DNA of 12,563 nucleotides from Pontimonas sp. (GTDB taxonomy: Bacteria; Actinomycetota; Actinomycetes; Actinomycetales; Microbacteriaceae): the NCBI GenBank assembly GCA_023263045.1, contig JALQXU010000018.1, forward strand, positions 1 to 12,563, given 5' to 3'. The notes under the pieces are model-generated. The model was given only the letters and a program-made list of their open reading frames with translations, searched no databases and was not told the DNA's origin. The position numbers and the translations under genes were made by a program. Below are positions 6,624-12,563 of this stretch, one piece after another (position 1 is the first letter of the stretch; each line of letters begins with the position of its first letter).

Positions 6624-7814
6624 CTAGTTCGCAGGAGGTTTTGCCGCGGGGGCGGCGAAGAACGCCAGGATGATGACTCCCACCACGACCCACAATGCAG
6701 CGAGGATGCCAAAAGAATCTCCCAGACCGCCAATGAGGGGAGGGCCAATCAAGAAGGCCCCGTATGCGACAGTCGCCACAGCGGACACCCGAGCAGCACT
6801 GCCCTGGGGGCTATCCGCTGCCGCCGACATTCCCACGGGGAAACCTAAGGAGCTACCCAACCCCCACATCAAAGCTCCGAGAGCACTGATGACGGGCTGC
6901 TCGATGAGGATCACAAACGATAGCCCAGCAATGGCCATCGCAGCCGAGCCTTGGAGTACCGGAACTCGGCCAAATTTGTCCAGGAGGTAGACCCCTCCGA
7001 TACGTCCAGCCATCATTCCCACGGTGAAGAAACCAAACCACAAAGCCCCGACCGCGTTGGTTTGATCTCGACCATCAACGATGGCGAGGGCAAGCCAGTC
7101 ATTCGCGGAACCCTCCGCAAACGCCATCCCGAGCGCAATAACCCCAATCGCGAGGGTTCGGGGTTCCTTCCACACTCGGAGTCGATCCGCCAGAGTGGAG
7201 CGCTGCTCCACGCCATCGTCTCCGCCAGAGTCCTCTTCGTCCGACATAAATCGTGAGACGAACCACAGCACAGGAGCCATGATGAGAGCCATCACGATGG
7301 TGTGAGGTGCGATTCCAATCCCCACAAAACTCATCAGTGCTGAAACTCCCGCTCCCGTTACCGTGCCGAGCGACCAGAACGCGTGGAACCACGGCATGAT
7401 GTTGCGACTTACCGCTTTTTCAACCGACGCCCCCTCGACATTCATCGCGACGTCCGCGATTCCATTTCCTGCGCCCGCCATGATGATGGCGACGACGGTC
7501 AGTGCGTAACTCGAGATCCACGAGGACCCCACCCCAATTCCCGCGAGCCCGAGTAATCCGAGAAGCCCAAAAAACAGGATGGTGTTGCGCTGCCCCACCC
7601 AGGCGATGATGTGGCTCGAAAAGACGAGGCCGCTGACAGCACCGAGAGCTCCAGTAAAGAGAAGCGCTGCGACTTCCGCAGTGGAAATATCGAGACCATC
7701 CCGAATGGCGGGGACGCGCGCAAGCCAGGTGGAAAAGCCCAGCCCATTAATCATGAACACCACGAACAAGGCGTTCCGCCAGGTGGTGGGGGTCCGAGAA
7801 TTAGCGTGACTCAC
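6624..7814 (-). CDS. MFS transporter, YbjJ-like
   Basis: A 396-residue major facilitator with about 12 membrane helices. It opens with WRNALFVVFMINGLGFSTWL and RVPAIRDGLDIS, wording characteristic of the YbjJ-like group of MFS proteins. It also has the helix-4/5 segment GAGNGIADVAMNVEGASVEK and, after an acidic central loop (about 200-220, with SDEEDSGGDDG), the second-half signature FGFFTVGMMAGRIGGVYLLDKFGR. Substrate is unknown; a role in sugar or drug efflux would be speculation. Start chosen at GTG 7814, which overlaps the MATE 3' end by 14 nt and has a GGATGG-like RBS a few bases upstream; the frame is open to 7889 only inside the MATE gene. It lies between the MATE gene and nucS in the same transcription direction. 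Confidence 0.87.
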   Translation of the reverse strand: MSHANSRTPTTWRNALFVVFMINGLGFSTWLARVPAIRDGLDISTAEVAALLFTGALGAVSGLVFSSHIIAWVGQRNTILFFGLLGLLGLAGIGVGSSWISSYALTVVAIIMAGAGNGIADVAMNVEGASVEKAVSRNIMPWFHAFWSLGTVTGAGVSALMSFVGIGIAPHTIVMALIMAPVLWFVSRFMSDEEDSGGDDGVEQRSTLADRLRVWKEPRTLAIGVIALGMAFAEGSANDWLALAIVDGRDQTNAVGALWFGFFTVGMMAGRIGGVYLLDKFGRVPVLQGSAAMAIAGLSFVILIEQPVISALGALMWGLGSSLGFPVGMSAAADSPQGSAARVSAVATVAYGAFLIGPPLIGGLGDSFGILAALWVVVGVIILAFFAAPAAKPPAN

Positions 7815-9138
7815 CGGGCACCATCCATCTCTCGCCTCTGGCTCGAAGCCCCAAGGTAAGAGCTCTGGCACCAATGTAGCTGACACCAAAGGCTGCCTCG
7901 AGCATCAGCAGACCCCCGAGGTTTACCCCCGCAACTACCCACTCGGTGATCGAGGCAAGCCAGAGGAAAGGGGCGAACATGACGACGTTCAGAACTCCGG
8001 TAAGAGCGAGGTACCTTCCATCTCCCGCTCCGATGAGGACACCATCTAAGACGAACACAAATCCGGACAGGGGAAGCGTGAGGGCGAGCAGGACGAAGAC
8101 AGGAAGGAGCACCTCTCGTAGCGGGCCATCCGAGGTCATGATGAAGGGAAGGAGAGGGGAGAGTAGACCAGTCATCACCGCGAGGATTCCTCCGGCAAAG
8201 AAACCCCATGCCATGAGGGTCGACGTGGTTGTGCGGACACCCTCGAGATCGCGAGAACCCAGGTCATGCCCGATCAGCGCTTGCGCTGCAATGGCCAAGG
8301 AATCCAGCGCGAGAGCGAGGAGGCTGAAGAGGGTAAACACGATGTGCCATGCGGCGAGCTCTCGAGTTCCCAGTTCGGTGGCTACGAAGACAGTCGCAAG
8401 GAGAGCCACACGCAGACTGAGGGTTCGCAGCAACAACCAACTTCCTGACCGGGCAGCAGCGGTGATCCCGAGCATTCCCGGCGCGAGGGAGACTCCGTGG
8501 GTCCGCGCTTCGCGGACAACGATAAGTAGGAAAACGACCGCCATCCCCCACTGGGCAATAACGGTCCCCCACGCAGAACCTCGAAGCCCCAGACCTACTC
8601 CATAAATAAGGAGGGCGTTCAGCGCGGCATTTGCAGCGAAACCGGCCAGAGCAATCCACAGAGGTGTTCGCGTGTCTTGGAGTCCTCGCAGGAGACCCGT
8701 CGCGGCGATGACCAAGAGCATTCCAGGGAGACCCCACCAGGAAATCCCGAGGTACATTTCTGTGTCGACCGCCACCTCTGTCGTGGCGTCGAAGAGACTC
8801 ACGAGCCATGGAGTAAGGGCCGATCCAATAATTCCTAGGACAATCCCGAGCCCGAGAGCGAGCCAGAGTCCGTCGATTCCCGCCGAGATCGCCCCCGCCC
8901 TGTTTCCAGCGCCCAGTCGTCTTGCCACGATCGGCGTGGTGGCATAGGCGAGGAAAATCAGAAGCCCAATGACCGTGGTCAAGATAGTGCTGGCTAGTCC
9001 CAGACTTGCGAGAGCGGTGGCACTAAGGTGACCCACCATCGCTGTGTCCGTCAGCAGAAAGAGTGGTTCGGCGATTAGTGCGCCGAGTGAGGGGATGGCG
9101 AGACCGAGAATGCGCTGTGTGAGAGAGGCGTCGGGCAC
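7801..9138 (-). CDS. MATE-family efflux transporter, DinF-like
   Basis: A 445-residue multidrug and toxic compound extrusion protein with two six-helix halves. The N-terminus ILGLAIPSLGALIAEPLFLL plus TDTAMVGHLSATALASLGLA is the typical opening of the DinF branch. Other family marks are ARRLGAGNRAGA, GLLRGLQDTRTPLW and, in the second half, IAAQALIGHDLGSRD. It would export cationic or other compounds using Na+ or H+; substrate not inferable. Start GTG 9138 fits the family N-terminus (PDASLTQRILGLA). There is no Shine-Dalgarno sequence, but TAGCCT lies 6 nt upstream, so the mRNA is probably leaderless. It is the first gene of the minus-strand run and divergent from the M13 peptidase gene. Confidence 0.92.
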   Translation of the reverse strand: MPDASLTQRILGLAIPSLGALIAEPLFLLTDTAMVGHLSATALASLGLASTILTTVIGLLIFLAYATTPIVARRLGAGNRAGAISAGIDGLWLALGLGIVLGIIGSALTPWLVSLFDATTEVAVDTEMYLGISWWGLPGMLLVIAATGLLRGLQDTRTPLWIALAGFAANAALNALLIYGVGLGLRGSAWGTVIAQWGMAVVFLLIVVREARTHGVSLAPGMLGITAAARSGSWLLLRTLSLRVALLATVFVATELGTRELAAWHIVFTLFSLLALALDSLAIAAQALIGHDLGSRDLEGVRTTTSTLMAWGFFAGGILAVMTGLLSPLLPFIMTSDGPLREVLLPVFVLLALTLPLSGFVFVLDGVLIGAGDGRYLALTGVLNVVMFAPFLWLASITEWVVAGVNLGGLLMLEAAFGVSYIGARALTLGLRARGERWMVPGESR

Positions 9139-9143
9139 GTCCG

Positions 9144-9150
9144 TAGGCTA
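9144..9150. promoter_or_regulatory. Symmetric -10 region (TAGGCTA), probable bidirectional promoter
   Basis: The heptamer TAGGCTA gives TAGGCT on the plus strand (9144-9149) and TAGCCT on the minus strand (9150-9145), both matching TANNNT. On the minus strand the 6-nt spacer ACGGAC leads straight to the MATE GTG at 9138, the geometry of a leaderless transcript. On the plus strand it would start RNA near 9156, upstream of the M13 peptidase. A weak GATTCA-like -35 for the minus strand lies about 17 nt upstream; none is obvious on the plus side. Confidence 0.45.
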
Positions 9151-9179
9151 CCGCCCAGCGTGCTCTCTGAATCGATGAT

Positions 9180-9185
9180 TAGGGT
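9180..9185 (+). promoter_or_regulatory. Candidate -10 element (leaderless) for the M13 peptidase gene
   Basis: TAGGGT fits TANNNT and ends 7 nt before the GTG at 9193, so RNA would begin at or next to that codon. The same stretch contains GGTGA (9183-9187), which could instead pair weakly with 16S rRNA if transcription starts further upstream at the symmetric -10. Both readings favour GTG 9193 as the start. Confidence 0.35.
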
Positions 9186-9192
9186 GAGTGCT

Positions 9193-11151
9193 GTGGCACG
9201 CAGCGGCATCGAAATCGAGGAGCGGGACTCATCCGTTCATCCTGGGGATGACCTGTACCTGCACATGAATGGGCGCTGGCTAGAGCGCTCCCCCATTCCC
9301 GAGGACAAGGCTCGCTTTGGCGCTTTCACAATCCTTGCCGAGGAAGCTGAGCAGGCCGTTCGAGACATCTTGGAGGAAGCTCGCACCGCACCTGAGGGCT
9401 CTGAGGCCAGAAAAGCGGGAGATTTGTACGCGAGCTTCATGGATGAGAAGCGCATCGAAGAACGCGGCCACGCTCCGGTTCATGACGTCATCGAGAGGGT
9501 CGCTGAGGCCTATGCCGAAGGTAAGGATGCGCTCCTCGCCGAGCTCGGGCGGTTAGAGCGTGGTGGTAGCGAGGGCTTGTGGCAGCTTTTCATCGACAAC
9601 GATCCGGGAGATCCTGAAAAGTACGTCATCTTCATGGAGCAGGGCGGTATCGGTTTACCTGACGAGTCCTATTACCGGGATGACTCGTTCGAGGAAATCC
9701 GAGGGGCTTATATCGCCCACATCGGGCGAGTTTTCACTCTCATTGGTCTTGATGGCACTGCTGATCGGGCAGCTCGAGTGATGGCTGTAGAGACAGAGCT
9801 CGCCTCCCACCACTGGGACAATGTTCGCTCGCGTGATGCTGAGGCCACCTATAACCCGACAACTGCGGATGAGCTCCGTTCCCTTATGGGTGATCTTGCG
9901 TGGGATTCCTGGCTCGAGGCATCAGGCATAGGGTCGGAGAAATTCGCCCGCGTGATTGTTCGTCAGCCCAGCTTCGTTAGCGCTATCGCATCAGTCTGGG
10001 AGTCTCAGAGCTCAGAAGCCTTGCGCGATTGGACGCTGTGGGGAGTGATGCGGTCTTTCTCGACCTATCTCAGTTCCGATTTTGTGGACGCTCATTTCGA
10101 CTTCTTTGGTAGGACGCTGTCGGGAACACCAAAAATCCGCGCGCGCTGGAAGAGAGCGGTGTCCTTCGTTGAGGGCGTGATGGGCGAAGCGGTCGGAAAG
10201 CTCTATGTCGAGAGGCATTTTCCACCGGCAGCGAAGGCCCAAATGGACGAACTCGTGGATACTCTCCTCGAGGCTTACCGCTTGAGTATTCAGTCGTTGA
10301 CCTGGATGAGCGAGGATACGAAACAGAAGGCCTTGGAGAAGCTTGCGACGTTCAATCCCAAGATTGGTTACCCCGATAAGTGGCGAGACTATTCCGCGCT
10401 CACGGTCACGTCCGATGACCTCTGGGCCAACGTCGTGGCCGGGAACGAATTTGAATTCCACCGGGAGCTTCGCAAGATTGGCTCCCCGCTAGATCGGGAC
10501 GAGTGGTTTATGACCCCACAAACGGTCAATGCGTATTACAACCCGGGTTTCAACGAGATAGTTTTTCCCGCCGCAATACTGCAGTATCCCTTCTTTGACC
10601 CCGAGAGAGATGCGGCTTCAAATTATGGGGCGATTGGTGCGGTCATTGGCCACGAAATTGGTCACGGTTTCGATGATCAGGGCTCTCGTTTTGACGGTTA
10701 TGGTCGTCTTCTCAATTGGTGGACGGAAGAAGATAGGGCGGCTTTCGAGGAGCGGACCCGGTCGCTGATCGATCAATTCGACGCGTTGAGCCCGAAAGAC
10801 CTCCCCGGCCACACGGTGAACGGCGAGCTGACTATTGGAGAAAACATCGGCGATCTCGGAGGCCTAGCCATTGCGTGGAGGGCCTACCTGCTTTCCCTGC
10901 AGGGCGAGGAGCCCCCAGTTGTCGATGGATTGTCCGCTCACGAGCGATTCTTCCTGTCGTGGGCGCAATCCTGGAAGCTCGCGGTTCGTGTTGAAGAAGC
11001 CAAACGGTTGCTCCAGATCGATCCCCATTCCCCTTCGGAGTTCCGGTGTAACCAAATTGCTCGTAATCTGGACGAGTTTTATGAAGCATTTGGAGTGACG
11101 GAAGAACACGAGCTCTGGTTAGACCCGGAAGACAGAGTAAGTATCTGGTAA
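9193..11151 (+). CDS. pepO: M13-family zinc metallopeptidase (PepO/neprilysin-like)
   Basis: A 652-residue zinc endopeptidase expected to cleave short peptides. The zinc site is HEIGH in VIGHEIGHGFDDQG (His487, His491, catalytic Glu488). The third ligand is Glu550 in GENIGDLGG, with Asp554 behind it. The substrate-binding NAYYNP motif is at 446, and the C-terminus has FRCNQIARNLDEFYEAFGV and ends near Trp as usual for M13. The N-terminal domain begins HPGDDLYLHMNGRWL, close to actinobacterial members. No signal peptide or membrane anchor is visible, so it is probably cytosolic or exported by another route. Starts are ambiguous: GTG 9160, ATG 9175, GTG 9184 and GTG 9193 are all in frame. I chose 9193 because it fits the family N-terminus and the nearby TAGGGT/GGTGA signals; ATG 9175 is the main alternative. 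Confidence 0.93.
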   Translation: MARSGIEIEERDSSVHPGDDLYLHMNGRWLERSPIPEDKARFGAFTILAEEAEQAVRDILEEARTAPEGSEARKAGDLYASFMDEKRIEERGHAPVHDVIERVAEAYAEGKDALLAELGRLERGGSEGLWQLFIDNDPGDPEKYVIFMEQGGIGLPDESYYRDDSFEEIRGAYIAHIGRVFTLIGLDGTADRAARVMAVETELASHHWDNVRSRDAEATYNPTTADELRSLMGDLAWDSWLEASGIGSEKFARVIVRQPSFVSAIASVWESQSSEALRDWTLWGVMRSFSTYLSSDFVDAHFDFFGRTLSGTPKIRARWKRAVSFVEGVMGEAVGKLYVERHFPPAAKAQMDELVDTLLEAYRLSIQSLTWMSEDTKQKALEKLATFNPKIGYPDKWRDYSALTVTSDDLWANVVAGNEFEFHRELRKIGSPLDRDEWFMTPQTVNAYYNPGFNEIVFPAAILQYPFFDPERDAASNYGAIGAVIGHEIGHGFDDQGSRFDGYGRLLNWWTEEDRAAFEERTRSLIDQFDALSPKDLPGHTVNGELTIGENIGDLGGLAIAWRAYLLSLQGEEPPVVDGLSAHERFFLSWAQSWKLAVRVEEAKRLLQIDPHSPSEFRCNQIARNLDEFYEAFGVTEEHELWLDPEDRVSIW

Positions 11152-11184
11152 TCACCCCAAAACCCCGCTACGCTGTGGGTATCA

Positions 11185-11219
11185 GGAATACATTCCAAAA
11201 TTGGAATACATATCGGAGG
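11185..11219 (+). promoter_or_regulatory. Inverted-repeat operator, overlapping -10 and RBS upstream of the YtxH-like gene
   Basis: In the 73-nt gap after the M13 gene, ATTCCAA (11192-11198) and TTGGAAT (11201-11207) form a perfect 7-bp inverted repeat around AA. A further GGAAT at 11185-11189 faces the first arm as GGAAT-AC-ATTCC, giving three half-sites. TACATT (11189-11194) inside it fits a TANNNT -10 and would place the RNA start near 11201. A second possible -10, TACGCT, lies at 11169-11174. GGAGG (11215-11219) is a strong Shine-Dalgarno sequence 5 nt before the ATG at 11225. A repressor site over the promoter is the simplest reading; its regulator is unknown. Confidence 0.5.
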
Positions 11220-11224
11220 CTTTT

Positions 11225-11479
11225 ATGAGGGGCAAGATTCTCTTCGTTTTTGGACTTGCTGTGGGCTACGTATTGGGAACCAGAGCGGGCCGAGAGCGTT
11301 ACGAACAAATCAAGGCGGGAGCTGAGAAAGTTTGGCTCGATCCTCGTGTGCAAGAGCAGGTTCACACGGTTGAGGAGTTCGTGAAAGACAAAGCACCTGA
11401 CCTTGCTGATAAGGCGACAACCGCAGTGAAGAAAGTATCCTCCACGGTGCGCAGTGCGCGCGGGGGACAGGGCGCCTAG
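11225..11479 (+). CDS. YtxH-like small membrane protein
   Basis: An 84-residue protein with one N-terminal membrane helix (about 4-19) followed by GYVLGTRAGRERYEQIKAGA, a stretch widely repeated in actinobacterial YtxH-like proteins. A charged amphipathic helical tail rich in Lys, Glu and Asp follows (about 30-80). No enzymatic motif is present. The family is often linked to envelope stress or general stress, but this sequence does not show a function. ATG 11225 is set by GGAGG 5 nt upstream; a TTG at 11201 in frame falls inside the inverted repeat and is not credible. It is the first gene of a three-gene small membrane protein cluster; the next start is 5 nt after its stop. Confidence 0.85.
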   Translation: MRGKILFVFGLAVGYVLGTRAGRERYEQIKAGAEKVWLDPRVQEQVHTVEEFVKDKAPDLADKATTAVKKVSSTVRSARGGQGA

Positions 11480-11484
11480 GTTTC

Positions 11485-11895
11485 GTGTCGGAAAACCAGG
11501 GTGCTCGGGCTCGAGCGAGGGGAAAATCGTTCCTTTCGCTCATTACTGATGTTCCCCACCTCATCTCGAAACTCATTCGAGCAGAAATCGAACTCCTCAA
11601 AGCGGAGCTCATTTCGAAGCTCAAGTCAGTGGGAATTGGACTGGGTCTTTTTGTTATCAGCCTCTCGCTCATTCTGTTGGCTCTGTTGCTCCTGATTTTT
11701 GCTGGAGTGTTCGCGTTGTCACTTGTTGTGCCTCTGTGGGCAGCAACGCTGATCGTTGCTGGTGTGGTGATTCTTGCCGCAATCGTGATTGCGGGAGTTG
11801 GTGCAGCGGTGATGTCTCGGACGAAGTCACCTCTGCCCGACGAAACGGTCGAGAGTATTCGCCAAGACATCCGCGTCCTTCGGGGGGACAAGTAA
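11485..11895 (+). CDS. Actinobacterial Holin-X-like (phage holin family/DUF1469-like) membrane protein
   Basis: A 136-residue protein with an amphipathic N-terminal helix (about 16-48, containing LIRAEIELLKAELISKLK), two strong membrane helices (about 50-76 and 83-110), and a short charged C-terminal tail ending VRQ-like: ESIRQDIRVLRGDK. This layout matches the Holin-X/DUF1469 group, a chromosomal family named for holin-like topology. No phage genes are nearby, so lysis is not implied; a role in envelope organisation is inference. The start is GTG 11485, 5 nt after the YtxH stop, with no strong RBS, so translation is probably coupled. The stop abuts the next start directly. Confidence 0.85.
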   Translation: MSENQGARARARGKSFLSLITDVPHLISKLIRAEIELLKAELISKLKSVGIGLGLFVISLSLILLALLLLIFAGVFALSLVVPLWAATLIVAGVVILAAIVIAGVGAAVMSRTKSPLPDETVESIRQDIRVLRGDK

Positions 11896-12123
11896 GTGTC
11901 GAAATCCAGGCTCCGGTCCTTTGTGGGTGAGACTAGGGATGACCTGGGCGCCACACTGGATGAAATTGAGCATCGCCTGCGGCCCGATGTGATGGCGAAG
12001 AAGTTGGCCGCCTGGGTAGCCAGGTCCTGGGATGAAGATTCCACGCCCTGGCTCATCGGCCTGGGAGTGAGCCTTATCGGAGGTCTAGCTGCCGTGTTGT
12101 GGGCAGTGTTCGGGGACGACTAG
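11896..12123 (+). CDS. DUF3618-family small membrane protein
   Basis: A 75-residue protein whose N-terminal half has the DUF3618 signature RDDLGATLDEIEHRLRP (about 14-30), an amphipathic helix, followed by one membrane helix (about 51-71). Function is unknown for the family, which is common next to Holin-X-like and YtxH-like genes in actinobacteria. GTG 11896 follows the previous TAA with zero spacing; a GGGGGGA run about 9 nt upstream, inside the preceding gene, can serve as RBS. The stop TAG at 12121-12123 lies in CTAG and interlocks with the stop of the convergent oxidoreductase gene. Confidence 0.85.
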   Translation: MSKSRLRSFVGETRDDLGATLDEIEHRLRPDVMAKKLAAWVARSWDEDSTPWLIGLGVSLIGGLAAVLWAVFGDD

Positions 12124-12563
12124 TCCTGAACTGACACCACTACGCGACCTCTAGTGAGCCCCGCCAATACTCGAGGTGCGACATCCAACGCGTCCTCGAG
12201 GGCAATCTCATGCGCTATGGCATCGAGGGGTAGCTTCGCGGTTGCAAAGTGATTCCAAATCTCTTGTCTCGTTTCGAGAAGTTGGAAGACCGAGTTGATT
12301 CCCACCAGGCTTACTCCCCGCAGGATGAAGGGAAGCACTGTTGTCGAAAGGTCTGAACCAGCGGCCAGACCACAGGAAGCCACCACTCCATCAGCCTGCG
12401 TGGAGGCGATCAGCGTGGCCAACATTTCTCCTCCGGCCTGATCAATTGCACCGGCAAAGCGCTCGTGGAGGAGTGGTCTCTCGGGCTGAGCGAGAAATTC
12501 CTGTCTCGATAGCACGTCCGAGGCGCCCAGTGAGGTGAGGTACTCAGCTTCATCGGTTCGGCC
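12120..12563 (-). CDS. AcuI/YhdH-family zinc-free alcohol dehydrogenase-like oxidoreductase (partial, N-terminus off right edge)
   Basis: The C-terminal 147 residues of a medium-chain dehydrogenase/reductase. The frame is open to the right edge, reading GRTDEAEYLTSLGASDVLSR, the end of the NADPH-binding Rossmann region. Then come FAGAIDQAGG, ATLIASTQADGVVASCGLAAG, and TTVLPFILRGVSLVGINSV, which are close to the YhdH/YhfP/AcuI group (acryloyl-CoA reductase or quinone oxidoreductase). It ends LAGLTRGRVVVSV as in that family. AcuI homologues reduce toxic acryloyl-CoA to propionyl-CoA, as in DMSP catabolism; the substrate cannot be assigned from this fragment. The stop TAG shares the CTAG palindrome with the DUF3618 stop. 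An internal GTG at 12515 is not the true start. Confidence 0.88.
   Translation of the reverse strand, partial: GRTDEAEYLTSLGASDVLSRQEFLAQPERPLLHERFAGAIDQAGGEMLATLIASTQADGVVASCGLAAGSDLSTTVLPFILRGVSLVGINSVFQLLETRQEIWNHFATAKLPLDAIAHEIALEDALDVAPRVLAGLTRGRVVVSVQD

Noticed and set aside
7946..8809. Long frames on both strands overlapping the MATE gene
   Set aside because: Arg/Ser-rich translations typical of out-of-frame reading of a hydrophobic membrane protein gene.
11152..11184. Rho-independent terminator after the M13 peptidase gene
   Set aside because: The stretch has C-runs and a weak ACCC/GGGT pairing but no stable stem followed by a T-tract.
11185..11211. Direct repeat GGAATACAT (11185-11193 and 11203-11211) as an iteron or CRISPR-like repeat
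   Set aside because: Only two copies exist and they are largely explained by the inverted-repeat operator.
11485..11895. Prophage remnant suggested by the holin-like protein
   Set aside because: No endolysin, integrase, structural genes or att-like repeats are present; Holin-X-like proteins are ordinary chromosomal genes in actinobacteria.

Overview
The window reads as chromosomal DNA of a free-living actinobacterium (Actinomycetota), most likely a Microbacteriaceae-like lineage. The grounds are a fairly GC-rich, very gene-dense layout, many GTG starts, a NucS/EndoMS mismatch endonuclease in place of any MutS/MutL, a GabD2-type succinate-semialdehyde dehydrogenase, and a YtxH / Holin-X-like / DUF3618 small membrane protein cluster. 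The taxonomic placement is inference. No phage, IS, CRISPR, rRNA or tRNA is visible, and no stretch over 300 bases lacks a gene.

Layout. (1) 1-882, minus: the N-terminal part of a succinate-semialdehyde dehydrogenase, running off the left edge. (2) 954-3385, plus: a two-gene copper unit, the chaperone CopZ and the Cu(I) P1B-ATPase CopA, overlapping by ATGA and divergent from the dehydrogenase. (3) 3342-9138, minus: six tightly packed genes transcribed right to left: MATE/DinF-like exporter, YbjJ-like MFS transporter, NucS, HAD phosphatase, a second MFS transporter, and an unrecognised Trp-rich membrane protein. Junctions overlap or have gaps of 20-24 nt. The last gene overlaps the copA 3' end tail to tail. 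(4) 9193-11151, plus: an M13 (PepO/neprilysin) zinc metallopeptidase, divergent from the MATE gene. (5) 11225-12123, plus: three small membrane proteins (YtxH-like, Holin-X-like, DUF3618) behind a promoter region with a clear inverted repeat. (6) 12120-12563, minus: the C-terminal part of an AcuI/YhdH-family oxidoreductase, sharing a CTAG double stop with DUF3618 and running off the right edge.

How the genes work together. CopZ and CopA form a standard copper delivery and export pair. The six-gene minus-strand run mixes genome maintenance (NucS), metabolite repair or phosphatase activity (HAD) and three membrane transport or unknown proteins; this looks like packing rather than one known pathway. 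The most striking sub-gene signal is regulatory. Several starts in this run and the divergent peptidase lack a Shine-Dalgarno sequence but have a TANNNT -10 hexamer 6-8 nt upstream of the start codon, the arrangement of leaderless transcripts. The MATE/peptidase divergent region carries a symmetric TAGGCTA that reads as a -10 on both strands. I found no clearly new multi-gene system; the best leads are this promoter architecture, the inverted-repeat operator at 11185-11207, and the uncharacterised Trp-rich membrane protein.
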